A stretch of 64,000 nt of DNA from Acholoe squamosa (Eukaryota > Annelida > Polychaeta > Phyllodocida > Polynoidae): positions 73,567,972 to 73,631,971 of the forward strand of contig OX439040.1 of assembly GCA_949317995.1 (NCBI GenBank), in the 5' to 3' direction. A program made the position numbers and the translations under genes. Each line of letters begins with the position of its first letter. Position 1 is the first letter of the stretch. The notes beneath the pieces were generated by a model, which had not been told where the DNA came from, searched no databases, and saw only the letters and a program-made list of their open reading frames with translations. Below, one piece after another: positions 21,741-33,700 of the stretch.

Positions 21741-24700
21741 GTAGGCTGAGTGTTGTTAATATTTCTCATAAAGGAACCTTCTTGGGAAGAAAAACCGTAC
21801 ACGTCTTTTAAAGTTTTGAAAGGTTTGGGTAAAAAGAAAAATGTTTGTAAATGATGTTTTTGTTACACCCCAAAAAGAAACAACTTCTATAAACGGTGTC
21901 AATGTCAAAACCTTTTTAATAGTGCATAGAAAAACAAAATTTTAACGTCTCCATAAACGGTAGCTGAACTTGGAAACGAAGGAATAACCTTTTCCATACT
22001 ATGTTCTATAGGGGATTCTTTAGTGGCTATTGCCAATGCAAACAAACAGAACACGCTAAAAGAGAGCTACAGAAGGTTTCTGATTGTAGACTAAGAACAT
22101 GTGCAAGCACTGTGGCACAATGTAACGTCATAGCAACCATTAACTTATATTTTCCTTCTTATAAGGTACAATGTTTCACCAACTATGTCAAAATCCTGTA
22201 CATGTATTAAATACAAGTCTATCAAAAACACTGCCATGAAAATAGTAGTAGGACAGGCATTATTTTCACGTGTATGTTGCAGATAACACCCCGTGTGTGG
22301 AGGTTCAGCTTGTAGGTGTAGGACAGAGTCCAGGAGCAGCTACAGAGTACACCAAGACCAGCATAATCACAATATCAGCCACAGTCAGTACAGCATCATG
22401 TACCACCACCGCACCACAACTAGACTACAGCTGGACAATTACTGATTCTGTAAGTTAATATCCACCATTGAATTCAAAGAAGATTCATGTCCGATTGAAC
22501 ATAAGGCAGTCTCAGAGGGTGCTTGTGCACTGGGATATTTACCATGCCCAATTGTTGTTGTAATGCATGAATGCAGCATTGGCAAATACTCGTGACAACT
22601 GCATAAATGCATCATACCAATTGCATTGGGCTGAAGGGACCAGAAGGGACCAAGCAGCATTCCGACCTAGCGGGATAGAGGTGGCGCCGTAGTGTCTAGC
22701 TAAAGCTGGTCAGCAGCATGTGCTTTACACTGGTTGTAGGGTACAGTTATGTAATACCTGGTGAGAATCCACTCTGTCCCACCCTACACACAGAAGTACT
22801 ATTAATACTCATTAATTAACACAGAGTGGCTTAATAATATAAATACAAGTTTAAAGGTATGGTTAGTGTGGGTTATCACTCATTACACCTTCAGGTGTGG
22901 AGTCTTCACACCTCCAGGTGTGGAAACTAACCCATCTATAGAGAGGCTTCTTGACCCCTGAAGCTGCAAATCTCGCGAGAATGCATGTTAATTAGGCCTG
23001 AGCTGGTAGCTGCAGTGTAGTCACACCTGCATGCACTACCAGCATTGTACTAGCACCCACTGGTAAACATACAAAGTCGGTATTGGTCCTCAAGGACCAA
23101 TCACTGATCAGTCTGACCTTTCTCAACCTGTCTGTAATGAGCTCAGGACCAACATATGTAACTCTACACACCTCCATCAAAAACGATATCATAAAGCACC
23201 CCAAAACAGACTCAAAAGCTATCTAAACAACAAACCATTCAGGCTATTGAGGTTTCCCATAATACACTCTGTTCATGGAGGTTAACTACCATAATTACGT
23301 CAGTCATGTGACCTGCACTGGCCAATGGCATTGGTCACGTGACTGACATACTTATGGTAATTAACAGGAAATCTCCACAAACAGAGTGTATTATAGGAAA
23401 CCTCAATAGCGTGAATAGTCAGATTTATAAAAAGTCTGACATCTTTTCCCCCCACCAGAGTCAACAGGAAATACAGCTTTCCCAAAATAAGGTAACATCC
23501 TCTCAGGAGGAACTGGAAATGTTGAAGAACTTCTTAGAAGTTGGCAGCTATGACGTCACCTACACCACATGGTACCCAGATGTAGCTGATACCCAGGTGG
23601 TTGTGTCAGGTTATCTGACAGTGACGTCCAGCCCCCTGAGGGCTGCCATACAGGGAGGTCACAAGGTCACAAGGTCTGGCTCGTTTTTACTAGATGCTAC
23701 AGGCAGCCAGGACCCGGATGTCTCAGGTGAGCTACTCAGGGGCACATTTCACTTTTGAAAACAAAAATGAAACAACCTACCATGTCCCATATTAAATTTG
23801 AAAAGTACTCAACACTTTAAGGCTGTCACTCGTTTCCTTTTAAGAACTGATGGAGTGTTGCTCCATTCAGTTTTTATGGTTATAAGAACACAATAGAAAC
23901 CTAAGCAAACATACCCGTGAGTGTCGTTGATCTTTAAAGCCCCCATGTCTCATTAATTTCTAAAGCGTAAATTATTAACTTTTCTATTTTTTTTTGGAGG
24001 AGGTGACCAGGGACTGGAGTACACTTGGTCTGTTGTCATGGTAACAGGAGGTGACAACACAGAACTGTGTACAGGACAGGCACAGGGTGGCACCTACAGG
24101 TAGGTGGTTTAAGGTCTGTTGTCATGGTAACAGGAGGTGACAACACAGGACTGTGTACAGGACAGGCACAGAGTGGCATCTACAGGTAGGTGGTTTAATG
24201 TCTGTTGTCATGGTAACAGGAGGTGACAACACAGGACTGTGTATAGGACAGGCACAGGGTGGCACCTACAGGTAGGTGGTTTAAGGTCTGTTATCATAGT
24301 AACAGGAGGTGACAACACAGGACTGTGTACAGGACAGGCACAGGGTGGCACCTACAGGTAGGTGGTTTAAGGTCTGTTGTCATGGTTGCAGGAGGTGACA
24401 ACACAGGACTGTGACCAGCACAGGCACAGGGTGGCATCTATAGGTAGGTGGTTTAATTTATGTTGTCATAGTAACAGGAGGTGACAACACAGGACTGTGT
24501 ATAGGACAGGCACAGGGTGGCACCTACAGGTAGGTGGTTTAAGGTATGTTGTCATAGTAACAGGAGATGATAACACAGAACTGTGTACAGGACAGGCACA
24601 GGGTGGCACCTACAGGTAGGTGGTTTAAGGTCTGTTGTCATGGTTGCATGAGGTGACAACACAGGACTGTGTACAGGACATGCACAGGGTGGCACCTACA

Positions 24701-27700
24701 GGTAGGTGGTTTAATGTCTGTTGTCATGGTAACAGGAGGTGACAACACAGGGAGGCACAGGGTGGCACCTACAGGGAGGTGGCTTGGGAAAGTCCTGGGG
24801 CCTGTTACTCGGACATACCCACCGCTAAACAGAATGAATGGCATCTGATTAGAGGAAATTGGGTACGAAATGATCTGAGATTTTAGAGAAAAAAGTATTC
24901 CAACCGTTTTATACACTCTAAGAAATGACTGCTGAACTACCGGGGATCCTCATAAAATTGGACTGTGAACCATATAAATCTAACGCCGTGAAGCGGTCAT
25001 TTTCTACAATGAAGCCCCAGATGCAGTAAATCACTGTTTGAAAAGAAAGGTTTGTAAAAATAACAGTGAAATCATTGTCCCAAACGTTACCAGTGAACCG
25101 CCAATAATTTGATGGCACATTTTTACAGGGTTGATAGATAAGAAAAAAGGGTATTCAAACTATACTATTGTATTAAATGCATTTCTACATTGGCTTAATT
25201 AAGATCAGCATTATATTCATACACCTACTGTTTCAGTGTTAACTATGTAGCAGAGATGAAAGGGTTAGTGTGTGAATACACAGTGGAAGTTACAAAAGGT
25301 GACAGGAGTGCTACAACATCTACCACAGTCACACTAACAGGGCCCTCTGCACCTACACTCAGCCTCAGGTAAGGAGGTACACCAACTTTTGGTTATCAGT
25401 GTGTGTTTTATTAAACTCTACAATAGTGAATTATTCATCGTTCAACTGTTATAGCCCCCCCCCCTCCCTGAAAAGGGATTGGTTTATATGCAAAGATAGC
25501 CTCAGATTCTTTTTTTATTGGATTATGTGTACAATTAAGGCAGTGTGTCTCATAGCCAATATATTTTCATGCAAGTATTCTCTTTGCACTCATCTTATCA
25601 AAAAGAATTGCTTGCTTCTTGAAATAACATTTATAGGCCTATAATTAGAACCAATAGTATTGGTTTTAATTTGATTTGCACGCTTGTGTCAAGTAACCAC
25701 TATACAATATAATAATAAGAAAATTGATTTTCGATGCCCAATTTACTGATACAATTATACTTATCTTACACTTTTTTATTCTCAACAGTATTGTTGGTGA
25801 GAATTCTAAAGATGATTGTGTCAAAGTGCACCTGGTGGTGAAGCTACAAACCACGTGCAGCCCAGAATGTTCGGGTTATAACTGGTTTGTAGAGAAACTC
25901 ACCCAAACAACACAAGGTGGCACAGATGTATCTGTGGACATCACTAAACAGGATGGTAAGAGTTATTTTGTAATGACCTACAGCTAGAACATATATATCT
26001 CTGGAGGGCATTTCTCAAGATGGTATGACTGCACATATCTACTACGATTTGAAACCATCAAAATTAGAGTGGGCGATCATAGGTAATGCACTATGACTGC
26101 TCTGTATGGTCAGCACTTATTAGAGAAGTTGCATGGTTTGGTAGGGCAGTCATACCAGTAAAATCATTAGTGACCACTAGATTCAGGGCTGTAGTGGCAT
26201 CAAAGTGAGGGCATCTTTAGAAATGCCTCCCAGAGGGTTGTATACTCCTTATCCTCTAATACTATGATATTGACCATTGACTCGCCACTTTGCAAAGAAC
26301 CGTATTTGTAATTATTTTTTCCTTTTACCCTAGAATAAAACACAGTATCATTTCTAGGTAAAAAGACCTTTCTACCAAACGAAGGTTTATAGATTTTTTT
26401 CGTGCGTTTTCTTTTTCTTTCATAAAGGTTTCGATGTTTTAAAAAGTCTTTGGAATAAGAAAACACTTAAAACAAACAATGTTTTTCATCCATCAGTGAG
26501 AGGGTGCCTGGCACGGATCCATCCTGATCAGATGGTGGGTAACACCGAGTACATAGTAGGCGTGACCAGTGGTGAGGGATCAGTGGAGGAGACCTTCTAC
26601 ACCTGTCCTGTCCCTAAACTAGGGCTTTGTACTACAAACATACAACAAGGTAAAATAGTGCCTGATATTATACAAATGATGTCTTTACTCATGTGTGGTT
26701 ACTAGTTGAAAGAACTAGTGAATTGCAGAAATAAGTACAATTCTCAGCAATTTAGCCTAACTTGTTACGTTCAGAGGCCTTTGTTGTTTTTTTTTTTTTT
26801 TTTTTTGGGGGGAAGCTTTTTTTTCTGAATTGAGAAAAGAAAAAGAAATTAATTTTGGTCTCTCTGTATAAAATTCTAAATTTCCAATCTACCAAGCTAC
26901 CCCTGCTTAAAATAACTAAAAAAGAATTTTCATCAAAAATAGATGTTTTTTCTCTCTCCCTGATGGATCTAAAAATCCACCCTCTGGATTGTTCAGGTGT
27001 AGCAGTACGCGACTGGTTCCAGGTGACGTGTGATAATTGGTTCGATGATGACTTCCCGGATGACCCAAACACCCGCCTTTGGTACTCTGCCTGGTATTCA
27101 ATACCTGATGGCGATCCTGACCAGGTAACCTTCCCACTTGGCCAAAAGAAACATCCCTTTTAAGTTCCAAATTCTCGAAACGTTTCGTCTAAGTGTAAAA
27201 AATATGTGTACTCAAAAAATGTATAATTGCAAAAGTTATCAATGGTTCTATAAACATTTAAAAACATTGAGAAAATGAACGTTAAACATTTTATTATGTT
27301 CAAATAGGTTCAAAAACAAGTTCTTCATTATGTTCTCATTACGTCAAAAGGGTTTGTTCGTGAAGAAAAAGTAATTAATGCTGGCAACCAGATTTGGATG
27401 GTTCATTTAGTTGTACAAAAACTTTCCAAGGCTCACTGTAAAAATAAAATTGTTGAATCCACAAGGAATCTTTGTAAAACTGAATGGCGAACCACTGTAA
27501 TTGTATTGCAGTGAAACCAGTGTAGCTTTTACAAGAAGCCCCAGGTGGCAGTACAGTATTACAAGGAAACTCTGTGGAAATAACGACGGATCTCTGGCAA
27601 TGGTGGGACAAGGATTCTGCCATTATTTCAACATTTTCTAAAGTGTTGTACATTTAACCATTTGGTGATTATAGACTGCATTCTAAGATTTCTTGTTATT

Positions 27701-30700
27701 CCATTACCAGGTGATGCTTCACGAGGGCCCGGCGAGGGCCATCTACCGGACTAACTCATTCATGTTACCAGAGGGTGTAGAGACTACAGGGTACAAAATC
27801 ATACTGACAATGTATATCGGAGCGACACGTGGGGGCCGCAAACTCACTAACATAGAATTACAGGTTTGTATGACAAGCCAAAAAGGGATTACCCTCGTTA
27901 CAGATAATGTATACATGTTTACTTGCAGTATTTGGAAGAGTTGTCCCTATATGTTATGGAGGAGAATTAAATATTTTGTAATTACCCTTCCCTTTTATGA
28001 CCCATGTTTGGGAAAGCATGTACTGGATTTGACTTCGTTTGCCAAAAACAAAGGGATATTTCAATTGTCCTTAGTAAAGACACCCTATAGGTTATTATAT
28101 TAGGCGCAATAACGGAATCTGCACAATTCCGGAATTGACCCCCTTGTTTTGCTGCGCAGTTTCTGAATTATGATAGGAAAAACTTCCCTTGAAGAGTATA
28201 GAGCCTCAGATATTGGACTTAAGTATGGGTAAGATCTGTAAAAATGTTTACCTATATATCAGGTATTGAAAATAAAGCTAACCATTGGTGTTAAGATCAC
28301 AGCTTTATTCACACCTATGCCTAGGTGTGGTATTCAGGGGCCTCCCATTACTGCCATTGCACCTCTAACACTTGGCACGGCATACCCAAAACATGAAGTA
28401 CTGTGTGGGTAAATCTCACTTTTGAGACAATTTTATGTCAGTCTATTGACATGGTTCATAAGAATTTCAATTGATATAGAAAAGTTCCAAAACTGCGCAA
28501 GTTCTGATATTGCGCTAAACATATATACACTGGATGATCAAAGCTCATTACCACAGATATTCACCATGTTGTAGACATTTTGCCTATCAATAACTATTTT
28601 ATACAACATATTCTAGGTGCGCCCAAACAAAGCAGTGAATATGACATTGGTAAATGAGGGTGTAAGGTCAGGAAACCCACTTGTTGTACAGAGGACTGCC
28701 GCACTGAGTGTTGCCTATTCTATCAAGGTAAGATCTAGTACAAGCTATTCAAGATTCCTTAAACAATACTTCTCAATCCTATAGTAATCCAACTTCGCAA
28801 AAAGGTTGTCTGGTAAAGTTTTGGGTAAAAAAGGTTTTTAAAAACCTTTTTACTATGTAAACAACATAAATATTTTTAGTGTTGTAAAGAGAGAAAGGTT
28901 CTGGAGAACGTTCGGTATCTTTTTACATGAAGGAGTTTTTAAACAGAAATGTAAGTTTTTTCCCTTTTCTTTTTTATCTAATTATATAAGAAGAACACTA
29001 AAAACAAAACTTTTGTTTCTTCTGGATGTTGTGTTCCACGATTATGACAATATGCACAGAGTGAATTGTTTTGTAGATGCCTTGTTTAGAATGAGTTTAA
29101 GACAGAAGAAACTTTAATTTCATGTATCTATTATTTAGCAGGTGGAGGATGTGGTGACAGAGGCTCTCATCGAGTCCACTAAAACTGTCACACGTCCCAA
29201 CATGTGTAACTCTGCAGCCAAGATTAGGGCCAAGGTGGCAAGGAAAAGTTCTCCGCAAAAGAAGGTAACCTTATCTCAATTGTTATATTATATTCAGAGT
29301 ATCAACTTCTTATGTTAATCTTTATCAGTTATTGTTCACTGCTATATACATTAAACCTTACTGTACAAAATACCATACTGATGCCTAGGCTGCACCCTTG
29401 TGTCATATACCCATGCCAGGTGGCGTGACCTACCTTTACTACATATAATTATATTTACGCTGCACTCCCATTGAGAGGAGACCCAGCACAGTCGCACTAA
29501 CGCTGCAACCTTTACCTTAAGACTCCGTACAATATGCTGGAATAAATACACCTTCACTGCAAACTGATACAAGGTTTCATCCTACAGGTCATGTCTATAT
29601 AACTGATATTCCTAGACTATCAAGATATGACACAATGTCAAAGTTAGTCTGGGGCATCTGACATCCCAGTGGGCACAGAACGTTGAATTCACATTAAAAC
29701 AACATTGATCATTGTTGATCAACATTTTATCAATGTTGATTCAACGTTCTGTGCCCACTGGGATATATAGATTCACCGTTTTCTCATATACAACATCGTA
29801 CTTTAGTGTCTATAGGTGTAATCATATTATGTTATTTTTGGCAAAATATCCTCTCTCTAATTTCATGTGTTATGGAATGCAGTAAGATTTCTCGGGAATA
29901 GAAGTGAATTTGATAATTAAAATCATGTGAGGCATTATTTTTAACACACAGTAAAAATAATGGTGAAATCCTTGTACCTGAGTAACTGCACTGATTCACT
30001 TCAATGCAATTATGGTGGTTCAGTTTTATGGTGGTTCAGTTTTACGGTGGTTCAGTTTTACGGTGGTTCAGTTTTACGGTGGTTCAGTTTTACGGGTATC
30101 CCTGGTAGATCTAGCAGTTATTCCTTAGATTGCAACAAGAAAATATAAGACACAAAGTAATCTGATGTTTTACCTATCATTTACTAAAGGATGATATGTT
30201 GGACAGCATGCCAAACTTCAGTTCAGACATAGGGAGAGTCATGGATAAATTCGGTTATGCTGATATCAAAGGTGTAGTGACAGGTAAGACGTGTCACAAT
30301 AACAACACATTTGGTAATACCACAGCGCAAATGGCAAGAAGATATATTTGTAACGGTTAGAAATGTTTCAAATAGGTTTGGGTACATGAAGATACACTGT
30401 TTTTTTTTGTTAAAGAAAGCGTTTTACTCGCGCTTAAAAACGTTCTAAATTTGTTGTTATTTTTTTCCAACAACAATATGCTTCTTTAGATAACACGTTT
30501 TTAAGTAAATATCAAGTCGTTTTCTTGAATGCATACTTAGACGCTTTTGGGATCCTCTGAAAAAGGTTATAATCAGGGTCTTACAGTGTGTATGTTTTTT
30601 TTTTGTGTGATAACCCGTCCCACTTTGAGATAAAACCTATTTGTAAGTTTGGAAACGTTAGGAAAACGCTATTTAAAGGCTTATTTTCCACATCCAAAAA

Positions 30701-33700
30701 GTCTTTGGATATATAAATAAGCAAGGAAACGTTTTAAAACGTTTTTGTCATCTGTGCAGGTAATGTGGATTGTCTGGGCGCTGTATGGGTAGAGGAGAAC
30801 ATCTGTTCTGAACCCGTGCCATATCCACAACTAAGTGAAGACCCATCCCCGAAGGAACAAGAAGCTGCAAAGGAGGAATATGATAAGAAAGTAGCTGAAA
30901 GGAAAGAGAAGGTATTATTTTCTATCATCATACACTATGAACAGATTAAATTTATTGGCAACTATACAAAAGGAATGAGTTTTAAACAAGTTTATATTGG
31001 CCAGTTTATTGAACTGAAGGGCTCACACACTCAATTCTTATCAACATATTCAACATTTGTTAAATTAGTGGAGTATAGGGAGCAAAATGATATGGCCAAA
31101 GAATGTGTAGTGTTTTAGGATGTTTTAATGGAAAATGTGTGTTTTTTTAAATGACGCATGTTTATGCCAATAACTTTTTGAAATGCTTTATGAATTTTGA
31201 AAGACATTTAGAATGAAAACATTTCAGACACACTTATTAGAAGAGTTTTAGTTCCGTTTTATGTCAGGATTATGTTTTTTTAACCTGAAATTAAAATGCT
31301 TTCTTTTAAAACGTCAAAAAGAACGTTTTCCAAGTGCAATATTGGGGAACTTAGAAATAAAATGATAATGTTTTATAACTTGTTAACGTTACAAAGCGTT
31401 GTTTCCTTTGTTTGCCAAATGGGAACATGCTAGATACTCTTATCGCCCCCTTATTGGTGATTCATTACTCCTCAATTCATGACCCTTCTGTTACTACTGA
31501 ATTCCGTCCAATTCCTCCCAGTGTGCAGAGCGGGGCAGTAAGGCACTGAATGCCTCAGCCAGTATCAGCGGTGTGATGGAGAAGTCAGTAGTCAGCAATG
31601 AGCAGTCAGAAACCTGCACCTTAGGGCTCTGTATGCTTGGTGCTAAGGTCACACCTGAGGCACTACAAGGTCAACCACTCAAGGTCATGAACAGCTCCAT
31701 CACGGTGCCTGCAGGGGTCGCTGCAGCTGGGCTTAGTGTCACGGTTAGTATAGAGGATCAAGGTCATTGGCCAGCATTTAAATGCAATCCCACATACTTG
31801 TAATGTTTGGAATAGGCTTGGGTAAAATGTGTTAGATGTTTGTCTTTATGGTTCATTAAACACATTTAGAAACTTTTTTTTTCTAATATTGGAAAACAAT
31901 TGTAAAGAAAACGTCTCAAAAACGTAAACTAGATTCTTAGTCACTTTCGTTTTACAATAAATAATTTTTAAATGGTCAGGAAAAATTGCTTTTTGACTTA
32001 AGCACAGACATGGGCAGAACTTGTAAATCACAAAATCACATGTTTAAAACATAAAAAAAGTTTTTTTCCCACCAAGTTGGTTACTTCCTGAATTCTTCAA
32101 ACCTCTTTGTTCCAGATGATGGGCACAGAGAACAACACATTAGGAGGAGGTCCCACAGAAAGTTGTACCAGCCTGACTTTAACCCATCCAAATGGTACAA
32201 AGATTTCACACACCCCACCGCACGACCCGTTTATAGTGAGGATACCTGTCAAACAGCCACCTGAACCACAGAATGTCTCCTGTCAAGGCTCCAGGCTCAT
32301 CAACAGTTCCGATAGTCTTCAAACTGTTATAGTGGTCGTTGATAGAGGCTGTAATATATCTTGTCAGGTACTTTTATAGAAGTCGGTGAAGGGGGGGGGG
32401 TAACACATCATGAAAAGTGAAAACATTATTTTGGGGTTTATAAATTTTGCTTAAATTTTGTCTTATAAAAAAAAGTAAGAAATGACAACATGCAATTTCA
32501 CTGAAAAAAAATCACCGTAGTCATGCATTAAACGTCTTCAGAAAATGTCTGAAACATTTTTTTCAATCACTTTTCGATACTTATAATGTTTTAAAATGTT
32601 CATCTTGAAAATGTGGTAGTAGTTTAAAAATGAAGTAAGAGAAATACCATTTAAAAACGTTTTATATCCAAACCCTACATATATATCCATCAAATTTCCA
32701 CAAAGAAATACTTTTTTTTGTATTGATTGATACAGTTTATAGACAATAAGTTGCCCTTTCATTACATTTACTAGATTGGAGGCAGAGTGATTCTCTCTGA
32801 GCCCTATGTGCCCAGGGAGTCTGAAGCATACAGCAGTCAGTTTTATGGAGCAGTGAGACGTCTTATGGTGCCCCTCATAGATAATGATGACATTAAGGTC
32901 AATGGTAGTGTCACACTCAACATATCAATGAAAGCTGGTGAGTATTGACTAATGTTTTACTGAAAACCTGGAAGATTTGAAACCTGTCAGTGGTGACGAC
33001 TTTAGGTCCTCAGGTTGACAATACATAAACAACTACACTAATGCTACATCAGTATGATGACTCTGTATTGTCAGTATTATCATACTGACGACGTAGGTCG
33101 TCAGGGTGATGACATAAAGTCGTCATTTTGACCACCTAAGGTAGTTGTTTTCAAGCAGTCGTAGTGTGTTAAGAAATGTTCTTGCAATGGTGTGTAGATG
33201 TTGACAGAGGACGTGGAGAAAGGCCGCCTGACGTCATGTTTGCTCACTCAGCTGCAAAGTGTGTTTACTGGAATGAAGAGGATAATGATTGGGCAACTGA
33301 TGGCCTTACGGTTTGTATGTCCAGCTTAAAGTTTGACCATAATGATATGCCATCTCTTGCCAGGACTGTTCAGCGTGATCAGATCTTATGATGCAATATA
33401 TAGTGATTCTATACTCTCTTTGGAGATCTAGACCTATGTTCTAGCAAATATTCCTAAGAGACTCTACTCACAAATCACCAATGAAAAATATATTACCAAC
33501 TCTAAATTACATTTAATTGACATTTCACTTAACTTCAAATGCACGAATACATCTAGGAGATGCTATATGCCTGCAAACATCTCAATCTTTTCAATTCATC
33601 CACGCCCTGCCAAACCCCAAAATTAGACAACAACAAATTTCAGACAAATACATAAATTACATTCTGTATATCCTCACTGCTACTACCAAGATACCAATGA

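Noticed and set aside
32990-33170. Possible foldback built on GTCGTCA words
   Set aside because: Only partial pairing (TGACGACTTTAGG with ATAAAGTCGTCA); ends not definable.
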